DNA of 64,000 bases. Source: Competibacter_A sp037045535. Lineage in GTDB: Bacteria > Pseudomonadota > Gammaproteobacteria > Competibacterales > Competibacteraceae. The DNA lies in contig JBAOHI010000030.1 of assembly GCA_037045535.1 (NCBI GenBank), positions 299,463-363,462 of the forward strand, written 5' to 3'. Shown here piece by piece: positions 19,583-28,469 of the stretch (position 1 is its first letter; each line of letters begins with the position of its first letter). The position numbers were made by a program, and so were the translations under genes. The notes under the pieces were generated by a model that saw only the letters and a program-made list of their open reading frames with translations, had not been told where the DNA came from and did no database searches.

Positions 19583-22500
19583 ATGAGTTCTTCAGCCGAG
19601 AACGAAACACCGCCATTGGGGCAATACACCCCGAAAGAACCCTCCTCATTGGTTAGTGCCAGCTATCCGAGTGCGTTGATCGAGCAATTGCCAGTTGCCA
19701 CCACGCCCGACACTGACATCGTTCATCCTTTTCGTCCGCAAACCGGCGAGAAGGGGGAAGAGGGAAGGGAAAAAACCGAACGATTATTTCAGGAATTACT
19801 CCAGCGCGTGCTGGAAGCCACTCAGATGGACGTGACCCACTACAAGGAGGGCACGCTCCGCCGCCAGATCGAACGACGAATCACTGCCTTGCGCCTGCCT
19901 TCCCTGGAAGATTATCTGGGCTTCGTGCGCGCTAACTCGGACGAAATCAAGCTGCTCCAGCAAAGCTTCATGATCTCGGTGACCGAGTTTTTCCGGGATC
20001 CTGCCGTTTTTACGGTCTTGCGGCGAGTCATCGCTGGCCTGATTTCCACTAAACAGCCCGGCGACGCGATCCGAGCGTGGGTGCCGGGCAGTGCCACCGG
20101 TGAGGAAGCCTATTCCATCGCCATCATCTTGGCCGACGTGCTGGGAGAACGTCTCGCGCAGTTCGATGTGCGGGTGTTCGCCACCGATCTCGATCCGAAC
20201 GCCATCCAGACGGCACGATTGGGTGTCTATCCCCGATCCGCCCTAGAAAATTTGGACATCGATCTACGTGAGCGCTACCTCGTGCCACAGGGCCGAGCGC
20301 TGCGGGTCGGCCGGACAATCCGGGAGCGGTGCGTATTCGCCAACCACGATTTGGTGCGCCAACCACCTTTCATGGGTATGGATCTCATCAGTTGCCGCAA
20401 CGTGTTGATCTACTTCCAGCCCAGTTTGCAAGACGAAGTGCTTGTGAAGTTTCATTATGCTCTCAACCGGAACGGCTACCTGTTGCTAGGCCAGTCCGAA
20501 ACCGCTGGAGCTACCAGCAAGCTGTTCGAGCCGGCGGATGGTCAATACCGGCTCTATCGGCGGTGCAATGTACCCACTCCTCGTCCTCTTCTGATCTCGC
20601 AAAGCGCGTTGTCCAACCGACCGCAACAGCCATCACCGTTGCCAGGTTGTGCTGGGCGCACGTTGTCCGCTGAATCGGCCATGCAGGAGCGTCTGCTGCA
20701 AGAGTATGCCCCTGCGAGCGTGCTGGTGAATCGCGATTGGTTGCCGCTGCATTTCTTCGGGAAGGTAGAACGCTATTTGAACCTTCCAAAAGGTGCGGCG
20801 GATTTTTCCCTGCTCGCTTTATGCCGGCCGGAGCTACATGGCGAGATCAGAACCTTGTTGCATCTCATGAGCCAGGAAGGGAAAACATCAACGGTGGGGC
20901 GATCTCAGCCACTCGCACTGGAGGATGGCGCCGTACTGGTGCGGATGGTGGCACGTCGCGTCGATTTGGATCTGGTGGGAAACGATGGTGCCATCCTCAT
21001 CAGCTTCGAGGAACAACCTGTTTTTCCAGAGACGCTCGCGGCTGACCAGGAGCAGCCGCCTCGGGAAATCGCACCTGACGAAGTCGACGAGCTGCGCTTG
21101 GAGCTGGCGGCCACTCGCGAGCACCTCCGAGCGGTGATCGAGGAGACGGAGACTTCCAACGAGGAACTCCAATCCCTCAACGAGGAGTTGCAAGCCTCTT
21201 CCGAGGAACTGCAAGCATCCAATGAAGAGCTTCAGTCCACTAACGAAGAGCTCATCACCCTCAACGACGAGCTGGGTTCTAAATCTACGGAGCTTGCCGA
21301 CACCAACGATACCTTGAGCAACATCTTGGACTCGATCCAGGTCGGGCTGGTGGTGGTGGACGAGCGGGGTAAAGTGCGCTGCTTTAATCCGCTAGCGGTG
21401 CGGGTATTCGGTTTAATGCCGGAAGATGTTGGCCAGCGTTTGTGCGGCGTGCCATGCACACTCGATTTGCCCGAGCTGCACGAGCAGATCGCGGGGGTGG
21501 TGGGTTCTGGCGTACCGGTAATCCAGCGCGCCAGCCAGGAGAGTCGGCATTACCTGATGCAGATCTCTCCTTATCTCGACCAGTCTGGTCAGCGCACGGG
21601 TGCGGTGCTGATCTTTGCCGACGTTTCCGAACTGCGCCGCGCCGAGGTCGAGCGCGAGCAGGCCGAGATCACTTATCGCTCACTGTTCGAGAACATGCTG
21701 AACGGCTTGGCCTATTGCCGGATGTTATACGACCACGGACAACCCCAGGATTTCATCTATCTGAGGGTCAACGCGGCTTTCGAAACCTTGACGGGCTTGA
21801 AGGATGTCGTCGGCAAAAAGGTCACCGAAGTCATTCCAGGAATTCGCGAATCCGATACCGAACTGTTCGAGATCTACGGTCGAGTGGCTCTGTCCGGGCA
21901 ACCCGAGCGGTTCGAATTGTATTTGAAGTCCTTGGGGCAATGGTTTTTGGTCTCAGTGTATAGCCCGTGCAAGGAACATTTCGTAGCGGTATTCGACGTG
22001 ATCACCGAGCGTAAACGAACTGAGGAAGCGTTACGCGAGAGCGAGCGTTGCTATCGAGAATTGGTGCAGAACGCCAATAGCGCCATCATCCGCTGGTTTC
22101 ACGACGGCACGATCACGTTCTTCAATGAATACGCGCAGACATTCTTCGGCTGGCGTGCTGACGAGGTGATCGGTCAGCATGTTGGCATTCTGGTGCCCGA
22201 CCGGGAATCCACCGGCGCCGACCTCACGGCGCTCGTCCAGGAAGTGGTAAATCACCCGGATCGCTACCTAAACAACGTCAACGAAAATATCTGTCGCGAT
22301 GGCCGCCGCGTCTGGATGACCTGGACCAACCGCGCGATCTTCGACGAGTACGGCCAGGTGAGGGAAATTCTCGCCATCGGCAATGACATCACCGAGCGCA
22401 AGCGAGCCGAAGAGACGTTCCGGCACCAGGAAATCCTGTTGCGGGAAGCCGGCGAACTGGCCCATATCGGCGCTTGGGAGTTCGACCCGGCCACGCTTCA

Positions 22501-25500
22501 GGGTAGTTGGACCGAGGAAACCGCCCGCATTCACGAGGTGGACCCGACTGCTCCAACCGGCACCACTCTGGGCCTGAGCTTCTACTCCGGCGAATCCCGC
22601 GCCCGCATCGAGGCGGCAGTCAAGGCGGCTATCGAACACGGTGCACCCTACGATCTCGAGCTCGAATTTGTCTCGGCCAAAGGTACGCCCAAATGGGTTC
22701 GCACCATTTGTCACCCGGTCCTGGAGAACGGGAAGGTCGTGCGCGTGCGAGGTTCCTTCCAGGACATCACCGGATCCAAGCGAATGGAGCAGAACCTTCG
22801 CGCTAGCGAGGAAAAGTTGCGGTTGTTCATCGAACATGCCCCAGCGGCCATCGCCATGTTAGATCGAAACATGTGCTATCTCTTCGCCAGCCGCCGCTGG
22901 ATAACCGATTATCGGCTCGAGGATCGGGAGATCATCGGCCACAGTCATTACGAGATTTTTCCCGAGATTCCCGAACGCTGGAAAGCGATCCACCACCGTT
23001 GCTTGGCGGGCGCGACCGAACGTTGCGAGGAAGACCCGTTCCCGCGACTCGATGGCATCATTGACTGGGTGCGTTGGGAAATTCGGCCTTGGTACGAGAG
23101 CGGCGAAACTGTCGGTGGCATCGTGATCATGTCCGAAGATATTACCCAACAGATACAAGCGCGGGATGCGGTGCGCGAGAGCGAACAGAACTATCGCACC
23201 TTGGCTGATTCCGGCCGAGCCCTGATCTGGAGGGCGGGGACGGACAAACTTTGCAACTACTTCAACCGAGTCTGGCTGGAGTTTACCGGGCGTAGCCTGG
23301 AGCAGGAATCGGGCAATGGTTGGGTCGAGGGGGTTCATCCAGACGACCTAGAACATTGCCTAGCGGCTTATGTCGATTCGTTTGATCGCCATGAACGATT
23401 CAGCATCGATTATCGGCTGCGCCGGTATGACGGCGAGTACCGCTGGATTCAAGATGACGGATGCCCTTGTTACGACAGTACCGGGAAGTTCACTGGCTAT
23501 ATCGGTTATTGCCTGGACATCACGGATCGAAAACGGGTAGAGGAAGAAATCCATCGCTTCAACGCCGACTTGGAGCATCGGGTGGCAGAACGCACCACCG
23601 AGTTGCAGGATGTCAATCGCGCTCTGGCGGAGCGGGCCGCCGAAATCGCCGATCTCTACAATAACGCGCCCTGCGGTTATCACTCGCTCAATTCCGAGGG
23701 TACTTTCGCTGCGATCAACGATACCGAACTTTCGATGCTGGGTTACGCTCGCGAGGAGGTGGTTGGGCGGCTGAATTTCCGGCAATTGATATCGCCCGAT
23801 CAGATATCCCTTTTCGAGCAGCGATTCCAGGAGTATGCAAAGACCGGTTACATCCATAACCTGGATTACGAGATTACGTGCAAAGACGGTTCCTTGTTGC
23901 CGGTGATGATCAATGCGGTGGTGGTGCGCGACGCCGAGGGCAATTTCCTGTACACCCGCGCCACGATGTTCGACAACCGCGAGCTCAAGGAACGCGAGCG
24001 GCAAATCGCGGCGCTCAACATGGAACTGGAGCGTCGCGCCGTCGAAGCTGAAGCTGCCAATCGGGCCAAGACCACTTTTTTGGCCAATATGAGCCACGAG
24101 ATCCGCACCCCGATGAACGCCATCGTGGGGTTGACCTACCTGCTGCGGCGCAGTGTGCGCGACCCTGAGCAGGAGGACCGGCTGGGCAAGATTGCGGCGG
24201 CGGCCCACCACCTGTTAGCAATCCTCAACGATATTCTGGATCTGTCCAAAATCGAAGCTGGCAAGCTGACGTTGGAGCAGACTGATTTCAACCTGGACAG
24301 CGTGCTAAACCACGTCTGCACCCTGGTGGCCGACAAGGCACAGGCCAAGGAGATCGAGCTGGTGATGGAGATCGACCCCGCGCTCGCCGGCGACTGCATC
24401 CTGCGCGGCGATCCGACCCGACTGACCCAGCTGCTGCTCAACTACCTCGGTAATGCCGTTAAGTTCACCGAACACGGTTCGATCACTCTACGCGGGTGGG
24501 TGTTGGAGGAGAGCACCGATCAACTGCTGTTGCGCTTCGAGGTGCAGGACACGGGTCTCGGTATCGCGCCAGGCGTTCTCCCCCGGCTGTTCGCCGCCTT
24601 CGAGCAGGCCAATGGCTCGACCTCGCGCCGCCACGGCGGTACCGGGCTGGGATTGGCCATTAACCAGCGATTGGCCAGCCTGATGGGTGGCAAAGTCGGC
24701 GTCGAGAGCGTGCCTGGCATCGGCAGCACGTTCTGGTGTACCGTCCGGCTGGGCAAGGGTTCCAAAGTTTCGGCGCGACACTTGGATGGCGCGCTGCGCG
24801 GGAAGCGGGTATTGCTGGCCGACGATCTGCCCGAAGCCCGACTGGCGTTGAGCGGGATGCTGCGCGCGCTGGGGTTGCAGGTGGAAGCAGTGGGTTCGGG
24901 CATGGTGGCCCTGGTCGCCGCCGCCGCCGATGCCCGAGATGAACCCTTCGATTTGGTTATACTGGATTGGCGCATGCCGGAAATGGATGGCCTGGAAACC
25001 GCCCGCCGCCTGCGCGCGTTGTCGCTCGACTGGCCGCCGGTCGGTTTGTTGGTCGCCACCTACGACGAACCCAAACTGCAAGATGCCGCTCGCCAAGCCG
25101 GATTGCATGCCGTCCTCATCAAACCGATCACGCCCTCGGCCCTGCACGACGCCCTGCTAGACGCCTTGAACACGCCGGTCGAGCCGGTCGAGCCGAGCGA
25201 GTTGCCATCGATCTCGATCACCACCGCTCTGGAACGCACCCTGGCTCAGCGCCATCAGGGATCTCGATTGTTGCTGGCCGAAGATAACCTGATCAGCCAG
25301 GAAGTGGCGCTTGACCTGTTGCGGGAAACGGGTTTGGTCGTCGAGTTGGCGACGAACGGCCAGGAAGCGGTTGAGTTGGCCGGTCGAACTGATTACGACC
25401 TGATTCTGATGGACGTACAGATGCCCAATCTGGACGGCTTGGCCGCTACCCGTGCCATTCGCCGATTAGCTGGCCGCGAGCGAACGCCGATCATCGCCAT

Positions 25501-26302
25501 GACCGCCAACGCCTTCGGCGAGAACCGTATCCAATGCCTGGAAGCGGGCATGGACGACCACATCGGCAAGCCGGTCGATCCTGAAATTTTGTTTGCTACT
25601 CTGTTGAAGTGGCTGCCCGAGCGGTCGGACCGGATTCCTCCACCGCCTGGCGACGCACTGCCGTCGTTCGGGTCAACATCGGCCGGCGAGGATTTGGCTT
25701 GGCTAGTCGACGTACCGGGCCTCGACTCTCGTACGGGGCTCAAGCTGGCGCATAATCGACCCGATACCTACATTCGGTTATTGCGACAGTTCGTTGTCGG
25801 CCATGACAACGACTTGGCCGATCTGCATCGTGGCTTGGCTGTCGCTAACCAAGACCAGATTCGGCGGTTGGCTCACTCTTTGCGAGGCGTTGCCGGCATC
25901 CTGGGCGCTACGCGGCTCCAGACCCTTGCGACCGAATTGGAAACCGCCGTCAAAACCGGTCAGTCGATGGCCGAGCTCGAGCGCCTCGGTATGGCAGTCG
26001 AGGCCGAGCTCGCGGGTTTGGTCGTCGCACTCCGACACGCGCTGCCGCCGGCCGAGATGAAAACCGCGACAACAGCGGATCAAGAGCAAGCGGACGTTGT
26101 GCTGGGCGAACTGGATACCTTGCTGGCCGAAGACAATATCCGGACCAACGCGGTGTTTCAGGAAGCCGCGCCGTTGCTGCGGGCTGTTTTAGGCGATGCA
26201 GCGAACGAACTGGAACGGCAAATCGGTCGCTTCGCTTACGAACAGGCTTTGCAGTCGCTGCGAAAAATCATGGCGGAACGACGGAAGTCGCCTGACGATT
26301 GA
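19583..26302 (+). CDS. Giant soluble CheR-PAS hybrid histidine kinase with two receivers and an HPt domain
   Basis: A 2239-residue protein without membrane helices. Domains in order: CheR-type SAM methyltransferase (about 75-330, with SVTEFFRDPAVF and PGSATGEEAYS); a coiled coil of repeated NEELQ/SEELQ units (about 500-580); about seven PAS domains (about 580-1470); HisKA (NMSHEIRTPMNAIVG, about 1498); HATPase_c; receiver 1 (LVILDWRMPEMDG); receiver 2 (LILMDVQMPNLDG); HPt with AHSLRG near 2096; and a 70-residue tail like that of the preceding kinase. CheR followed by the NEELQ coil is usual in CheB/CheR-PAS fusions, but no CheB methylesterase domain is present. All phosphorelay residues appear intact, so it could run a complete His-Asp-His relay internally. 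The AGGTGCATC leader supports the ATG used. Confidence 0.92.
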   Translation: MSSSAENETPPLGQYTPKEPSSLVSASYPSALIEQLPVATTPDTDIVHPFRPQTGEKGEEGREKTERLFQELLQRVLEATQMDVTHYKEGTLRRQIERRITALRLPSLEDYLGFVRANSDEIKLLQQSFMISVTEFFRDPAVFTVLRRVIAGLISTKQPGDAIRAWVPGSATGEEAYSIAIILADVLGERLAQFDVRVFATDLDPNAIQTARLGVYPRSALENLDIDLRERYLVPQGRALRVGRTIRERCVFANHDLVRQPPFMGMDLISCRNVLIYFQPSLQDEVLVKFHYALNRNGYLLLGQSETAGATSKLFEPADGQYRLYRRCNVPTPRPLLISQSALSNRPQQPSPLPGCAGRTLSAESAMQERLLQEYAPASVLVNRDWLPLHFFGKVERYLNLPKGAADFSLLALCRPELHGEIRTLLHLMSQEGKTSTVGRSQPLALEDGAVLVRMVARRVDLDLVGNDGAILISFEEQPVFPETLAADQEQPPREIAPDEVDELRLELAATREHLRAVIEETETSNEELQSLNEELQASSEELQASNEELQSTNEELITLNDELGSKSTELADTNDTLSNILDSIQVGLVVVDERGKVRCFNPLAVRVFGLMPEDVGQRLCGVPCTLDLPELHEQIAGVVGSGVPVIQRASQESRHYLMQISPYLDQSGQRTGAVLIFADVSELRRAEVEREQAEITYRSLFENMLNGLAYCRMLYDHGQPQDFIYLRVNAAFETLTGLKDVVGKKVTEVIPGIRESDTELFEIYGRVALSGQPERFELYLKSLGQWFLVSVYSPCKEHFVAVFDVITERKRTEEALRESERCYRELVQNANSAIIRWFHDGTITFFNEYAQTFFGWRADEVIGQHVGILVPDRESTGADLTALVQEVVNHPDRYLNNVNENICRDGRRVWMTWTNRAIFDEYGQVREILAIGNDITERKRAEETFRHQEILLREAGELAHIGAWEFDPATLQGSWTEETARIHEVDPTAPTGTTLGLSFYSGESRARIEAAVKAAIEHGAPYDLELEFVSAKGTPKWVRTICHPVLENGKVVRVRGSFQDITGSKRMEQNLRASEEKLRLFIEHAPAAIAMLDRNMCYLFASRRWITDYRLEDREIIGHSHYEIFPEIPERWKAIHHRCLAGATERCEEDPFPRLDGIIDWVRWEIRPWYESGETVGGIVIMSEDITQQIQARDAVRESEQNYRTLADSGRALIWRAGTDKLCNYFNRVWLEFTGRSLEQESGNGWVEGVHPDDLEHCLAAYVDSFDRHERFSIDYRLRRYDGEYRWIQDDGCPCYDSTGKFTGYIGYCLDITDRKRVEEEIHRFNADLEHRVAERTTELQDVNRALAERAAEIADLYNNAPCGYHSLNSEGTFAAINDTELSMLGYAREEVVGRLNFRQLISPDQISLFEQRFQEYAKTGYIHNLDYEITCKDGSLLPVMINAVVVRDAEGNFLYTRATMFDNRELKERERQIAALNMELERRAVEAEAANRAKTTFLANMSHEIRTPMNAIVGLTYLLRRSVRDPEQEDRLGKIAAAAHHLLAILNDILDLSKIEAGKLTLEQTDFNLDSVLNHVCTLVADKAQAKEIELVMEIDPALAGDCILRGDPTRLTQLLLNYLGNAVKFTEHGSITLRGWVLEESTDQLLLRFEVQDTGLGIAPGVLPRLFAAFEQANGSTSRRHGGTGLGLAINQRLASLMGGKVGVESVPGIGSTFWCTVRLGKGSKVSARHLDGALRGKRVLLADDLPEARLALSGMLRALGLQVEAVGSGMVALVAAAADARDEPFDLVILDWRMPEMDGLETARRLRALSLDWPPVGLLVATYDEPKLQDAARQAGLHAVLIKPITPSALHDALLDALNTPVEPVEPSELPSISITTALERTLAQRHQGSRLLLAEDNLISQEVALDLLRETGLVVELATNGQEAVELAGRTDYDLILMDVQMPNLDGLAATRAIRRLAGRERTPIIAMTANAFGENRIQCLEAGMDDHIGKPVDPEILFATLLKWLPERSDRIPPPPGDALPSFGSTSAGEDLAWLVDVPGLDSRTGLKLAHNRPDTYIRLLRQFVVGHDNDLADLHRGLAVANQDQIRRLAHSLRGVAGILGATRLQTLATELETAVKTGQSMAELERLGMAVEAELAGLVVALRHALPPAEMKTATTADQEQADVVLGELDTLLAEDNIRTNAVFQEAAPLLRAVLGDAANELERQIGRFAYEQALQSLRKIMAERRKSPDD

Positions 26303-26364
26303 AACCGGATAAACCGGCTCGCCGCTTTGACGATAGTGTCGCAACGCGACTACGGCCAGATAAC

Positions 26365-26393
26365 TTGACACCCTAAAAGGGAATTGTTAGGTT
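26365..26393 (+). promoter_or_regulatory. Sigma-70-like promoter of hrcA
   Basis: A perfect -35 box TTGACA (26365-26370) is followed 17 bases later by a weak -10 TAGGTT (26388-26393). The CIRCE operator begins four bases downstream, where it would overlap the transcription start and block it when HrcA is bound. Confidence 0.38.
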
Positions 26394-26396
26394 TAT

Positions 26397-26423
26397 TTGG
26401 CACTCTAAAGCCGAGAGTGCTAA
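26397..26423. promoter_or_regulatory. CIRCE operator (HrcA binding site)
   Basis: TTGGCACTC, nine spacer bases, then GAGTGCTAA: 8 of 9 left-arm bases and all of the right arm match the CIRCE consensus TTAGCACTC-N9-GAGTGCTAA. It lies 19 bases upstream of hrcA. HrcA is thus expected to repress its own transcription and relieve it on heat shock. Confidence 0.93.
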
Positions 26424-26442
26424 ACGTGGAGAATCCATCGGC

Positions 26443-27516
26443 ATGTATAACAAGGAATCTACCCCCGGAGGAAGCCATCCTGCTCTGAACGAGCGTACCC
26501 AGCATTTGTTGAAGGCATTGGTGGAGCGTTACATTCGCGATGGCCAACCGGTGGGATCGCGCACGCTCGCGCGCGATGCCGGCCTGGATCTCAGTCCGGC
26601 CACCGTCCGCAATGTGATGGCCGATCTGGAAGAGTTGGGTTACCTGCATTCTCCCCATACTTCGGCCGGTCGCGTCCCGACCGCTCGCGGCTATCGGCTG
26701 TTCATCGATGCACTGCTCCATCTTCGTCCGTTGGGAGACCGGGAAATCGAAACGCTTCGCCAACGGATCGATCAGCCGGTCCAAAACGGTGCCGAACTGG
26801 CTCGAACGGTCTCCGACCTGCTGTCCGGTTTCACTCGGCTGGCGGGTGTTGTCATGTTGCCGCGCCGCAACGTGGTGACCTTGCGTCATGTAGAGTTTCT
26901 TTCTTTGTCCGAGAACCGGGTTCTGGTCGTCCTGGTGTTGAACACTCAGGAGGTACAGAACCGGATCATTCAGACTCGCCGGCCGTACAACGCTATGGAA
27001 TTGCAACAAGCCGCCTATTATTTGAACGCGCAATTTACCGGCAAAGATATCCATCAGGTACGGGAAGCGTTGCTGCGGGATTTGCGTGAGGCACGCGATA
27101 GCCTCGATCGGCTGATGCAGACCGTGGTCGAGATGGCCGAGCAGACCTTTGAAACCGAGCCGGTCGGCGAAGATTATGTGGTGGCCGGTCAGACCCATCT
27201 CATGCAGTGTACGGACCTATCCGATCTCGACAAACTGCGCCAGCTGTTCGAAGCCTTCAACCACAAGCGGGATTTGCTGCACCTGTTCGATCAGTGTCTC
27301 CACGCCGAGGGTGTCCAGATTTTCATCGGCGAGGAATCCGGCTTCGGAGTATTGGAAGGTTGCAGCGTGGTCACCGCGCCCTACACGGTGGAGGGGCAGG
27401 TGCTTGGCGTATTGGGTGTCATCGGTCCGACTCGGATGGCTTACGACCGGGTGATTCCCCTGGTGGACGTGACCGCCCGGTTGCTGGCGGCGGCGCTCAA
27501 CGAAAAAAGAGACTGA
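26443..27516 (+). CDS. hrcA: Heat-inducible transcription repressor HrcA
   Basis: A 357-residue repressor that binds CIRCE. The N-terminal winged helix (about residues 10-90) contains VGSRTLARDAGLDLSPATVRNVMADLEELGYL, the classical HrcA recognition segment, and SAGRVPTARGYR follows. The central GAF-like and C-terminal dimerisation regions include FIGEESGF and GVLGVIGPTRMAYDRVIPLVD. Length is usual. A CIRCE site just upstream indicates autoregulation, and the start is supported by GGAG ahead of the ATG at 26443. It leads the chaperone group grpE-dnaK-dnaJ on the same strand. Confidence 0.97.
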   Translation: MYNKESTPGGSHPALNERTQHLLKALVERYIRDGQPVGSRTLARDAGLDLSPATVRNVMADLEELGYLHSPHTSAGRVPTARGYRLFIDALLHLRPLGDREIETLRQRIDQPVQNGAELARTVSDLLSGFTRLAGVVMLPRRNVVTLRHVEFLSLSENRVLVVLVLNTQEVQNRIIQTRRPYNAMELQQAAYYLNAQFTGKDIHQVREALLRDLREARDSLDRLMQTVVEMAEQTFETEPVGEDYVVAGQTHLMQCTDLSDLDKLRQLFEAFNHKRDLLHLFDQCLHAEGVQIFIGEESGFGVLEGCSVVTAPYTVEGQVLGVLGVIGPTRMAYDRVIPLVDVTARLLAAALNEKRD

Positions 27517-27545
27517 TCCTGTCGAGCATCGCGTTGGCGGGCACC

Positions 27546-27571
27546 CTTGAATTTCCGGGGTCCGCCCCCAA
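27546..27571 (+). promoter_or_regulatory. Sigma-32-like heat-shock promoter of grpE
   Basis: CTTGAA (27546-27551), a 14-base spacer, then CCCCAA (27566-27571). The heat-shock consensus is CTTGAAA-N13-15-CCCCATNT, so this is a good match. The start of transcription would fall about 55 bases ahead of the grpE ATG. Confidence 0.55.
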
Positions 27572-27636
27572 TTCTTCGTCATCAGGGGCGGCAGCGGTCG
27601 CCCCGATCCATTAGATTTGGTGACGGAGAACAAACG

Positions 27637-28269
27637 ATGCCCCCAACCAGCCCTACTCCGAAATCCGGTGCTTACCCAAAGGTTTCCGGAGCTGATAACC
27701 CTGCCGCCGAACTCGCACCCGCGACATTGCCTTCCGCCGAAGAAGAGGTGCAAGCGGAGGCGGAAGTTGTGGTGGATCGCGAGGAATATGAATCGCTGCA
27801 ACGGGATTTGGACCAAGCGTTAGTCAAGGCCGACGAGCACTGGAAACTGTATCTGGGCGCTCACGCCGAGATGGAGAATCTACGCAAGCGTACCGAGCGC
27901 GATGTGCAGAACGCTCACAAATTCGCGCTGGAACGGTTTTTCGGCGAACTACTGCCTGTTCGCGATAGCCTGGAAATGGGGCTGGCAGCGGCCAACGACA
28001 CGGTCGATATTGCCAAGCTACGGGAAGGCGTCGAACTGACCCTCAAGCAATTGGCGGCAGCGATGGAGAAATTTGGTGTCCGCGAGCTGAATCCAACCGG
28101 TGCCAAATTCAATCCAGCTGAACATGAAGCAATGGCCATGGTGCCGGCTCATCAAGCCGAGCCCAATACTGTCGTGCAGGTGATACAAAAAGGATATGTT
28201 TTGAACGAGCGATTGATCCGTCCCGCCAAAGTGCTCGTCGCCCAAGCCGCGCCCAAGCCGGCCGGTTGA
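27637..28269 (+). CDS. grpE: Nucleotide exchange factor GrpE
   Basis: A 210-residue co-chaperone that releases ADP from DnaK. A variable acidic N terminus (about 1-55) is followed by the long dimer helix (about 55-110, with MENLRKRTERDVQNAHKFALERF) and the beta domain ending GYVLNERLIRPAKVLVA. I chose the ATG at 27637, preceded by CGGAG. The frame is open 30 codons further upstream but shows no GrpE-like residues and would run through the promoter. It sits between hrcA and dnaK. Confidence 0.96.
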   Translation: MPPTSPTPKSGAYPKVSGADNPAAELAPATLPSAEEEVQAEAEVVVDREEYESLQRDLDQALVKADEHWKLYLGAHAEMENLRKRTERDVQNAHKFALERFFGELLPVRDSLEMGLAAANDTVDIAKLREGVELTLKQLAAAMEKFGVRELNPTGAKFNPAEHEAMAMVPAHQAEPNTVVQVIQKGYVLNERLIRPAKVLVAQAAPKPAG

Positions 28270-28389
28270 ATTCGACACGATTCCTCCTCCTCTTGCCGCA
28301 GGCGAGGGGTTACGGCGAGGAGGCGACAGGTTGGGATGGAGGCTGTTGCATGGGATCGAAATGATTGCACTCCCATCGACGTGACACCA

Positions 28390-28415
28390 TTGAAAATCCG
28401 CCCGACCGTCCCCAC
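28390..28415 (+). promoter_or_regulatory. Sigma-32-like heat-shock promoter of dnaK
   Basis: TTGAAA (28390-28395), a 14-base spacer, then CCCCAC (28410-28415), close to the heat-shock consensus. It lies 55 bases upstream of the dnaK ATG, in the 194-base gap after grpE. Unlike hrcA, dnaK has no CIRCE site of its own here. Confidence 0.5.
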
Positions 28416-28469
28416 GTTCAACGGCAGGCAAAGATCAAAAACCGAATTCCCTGAATAGAGAGTGTGGCA

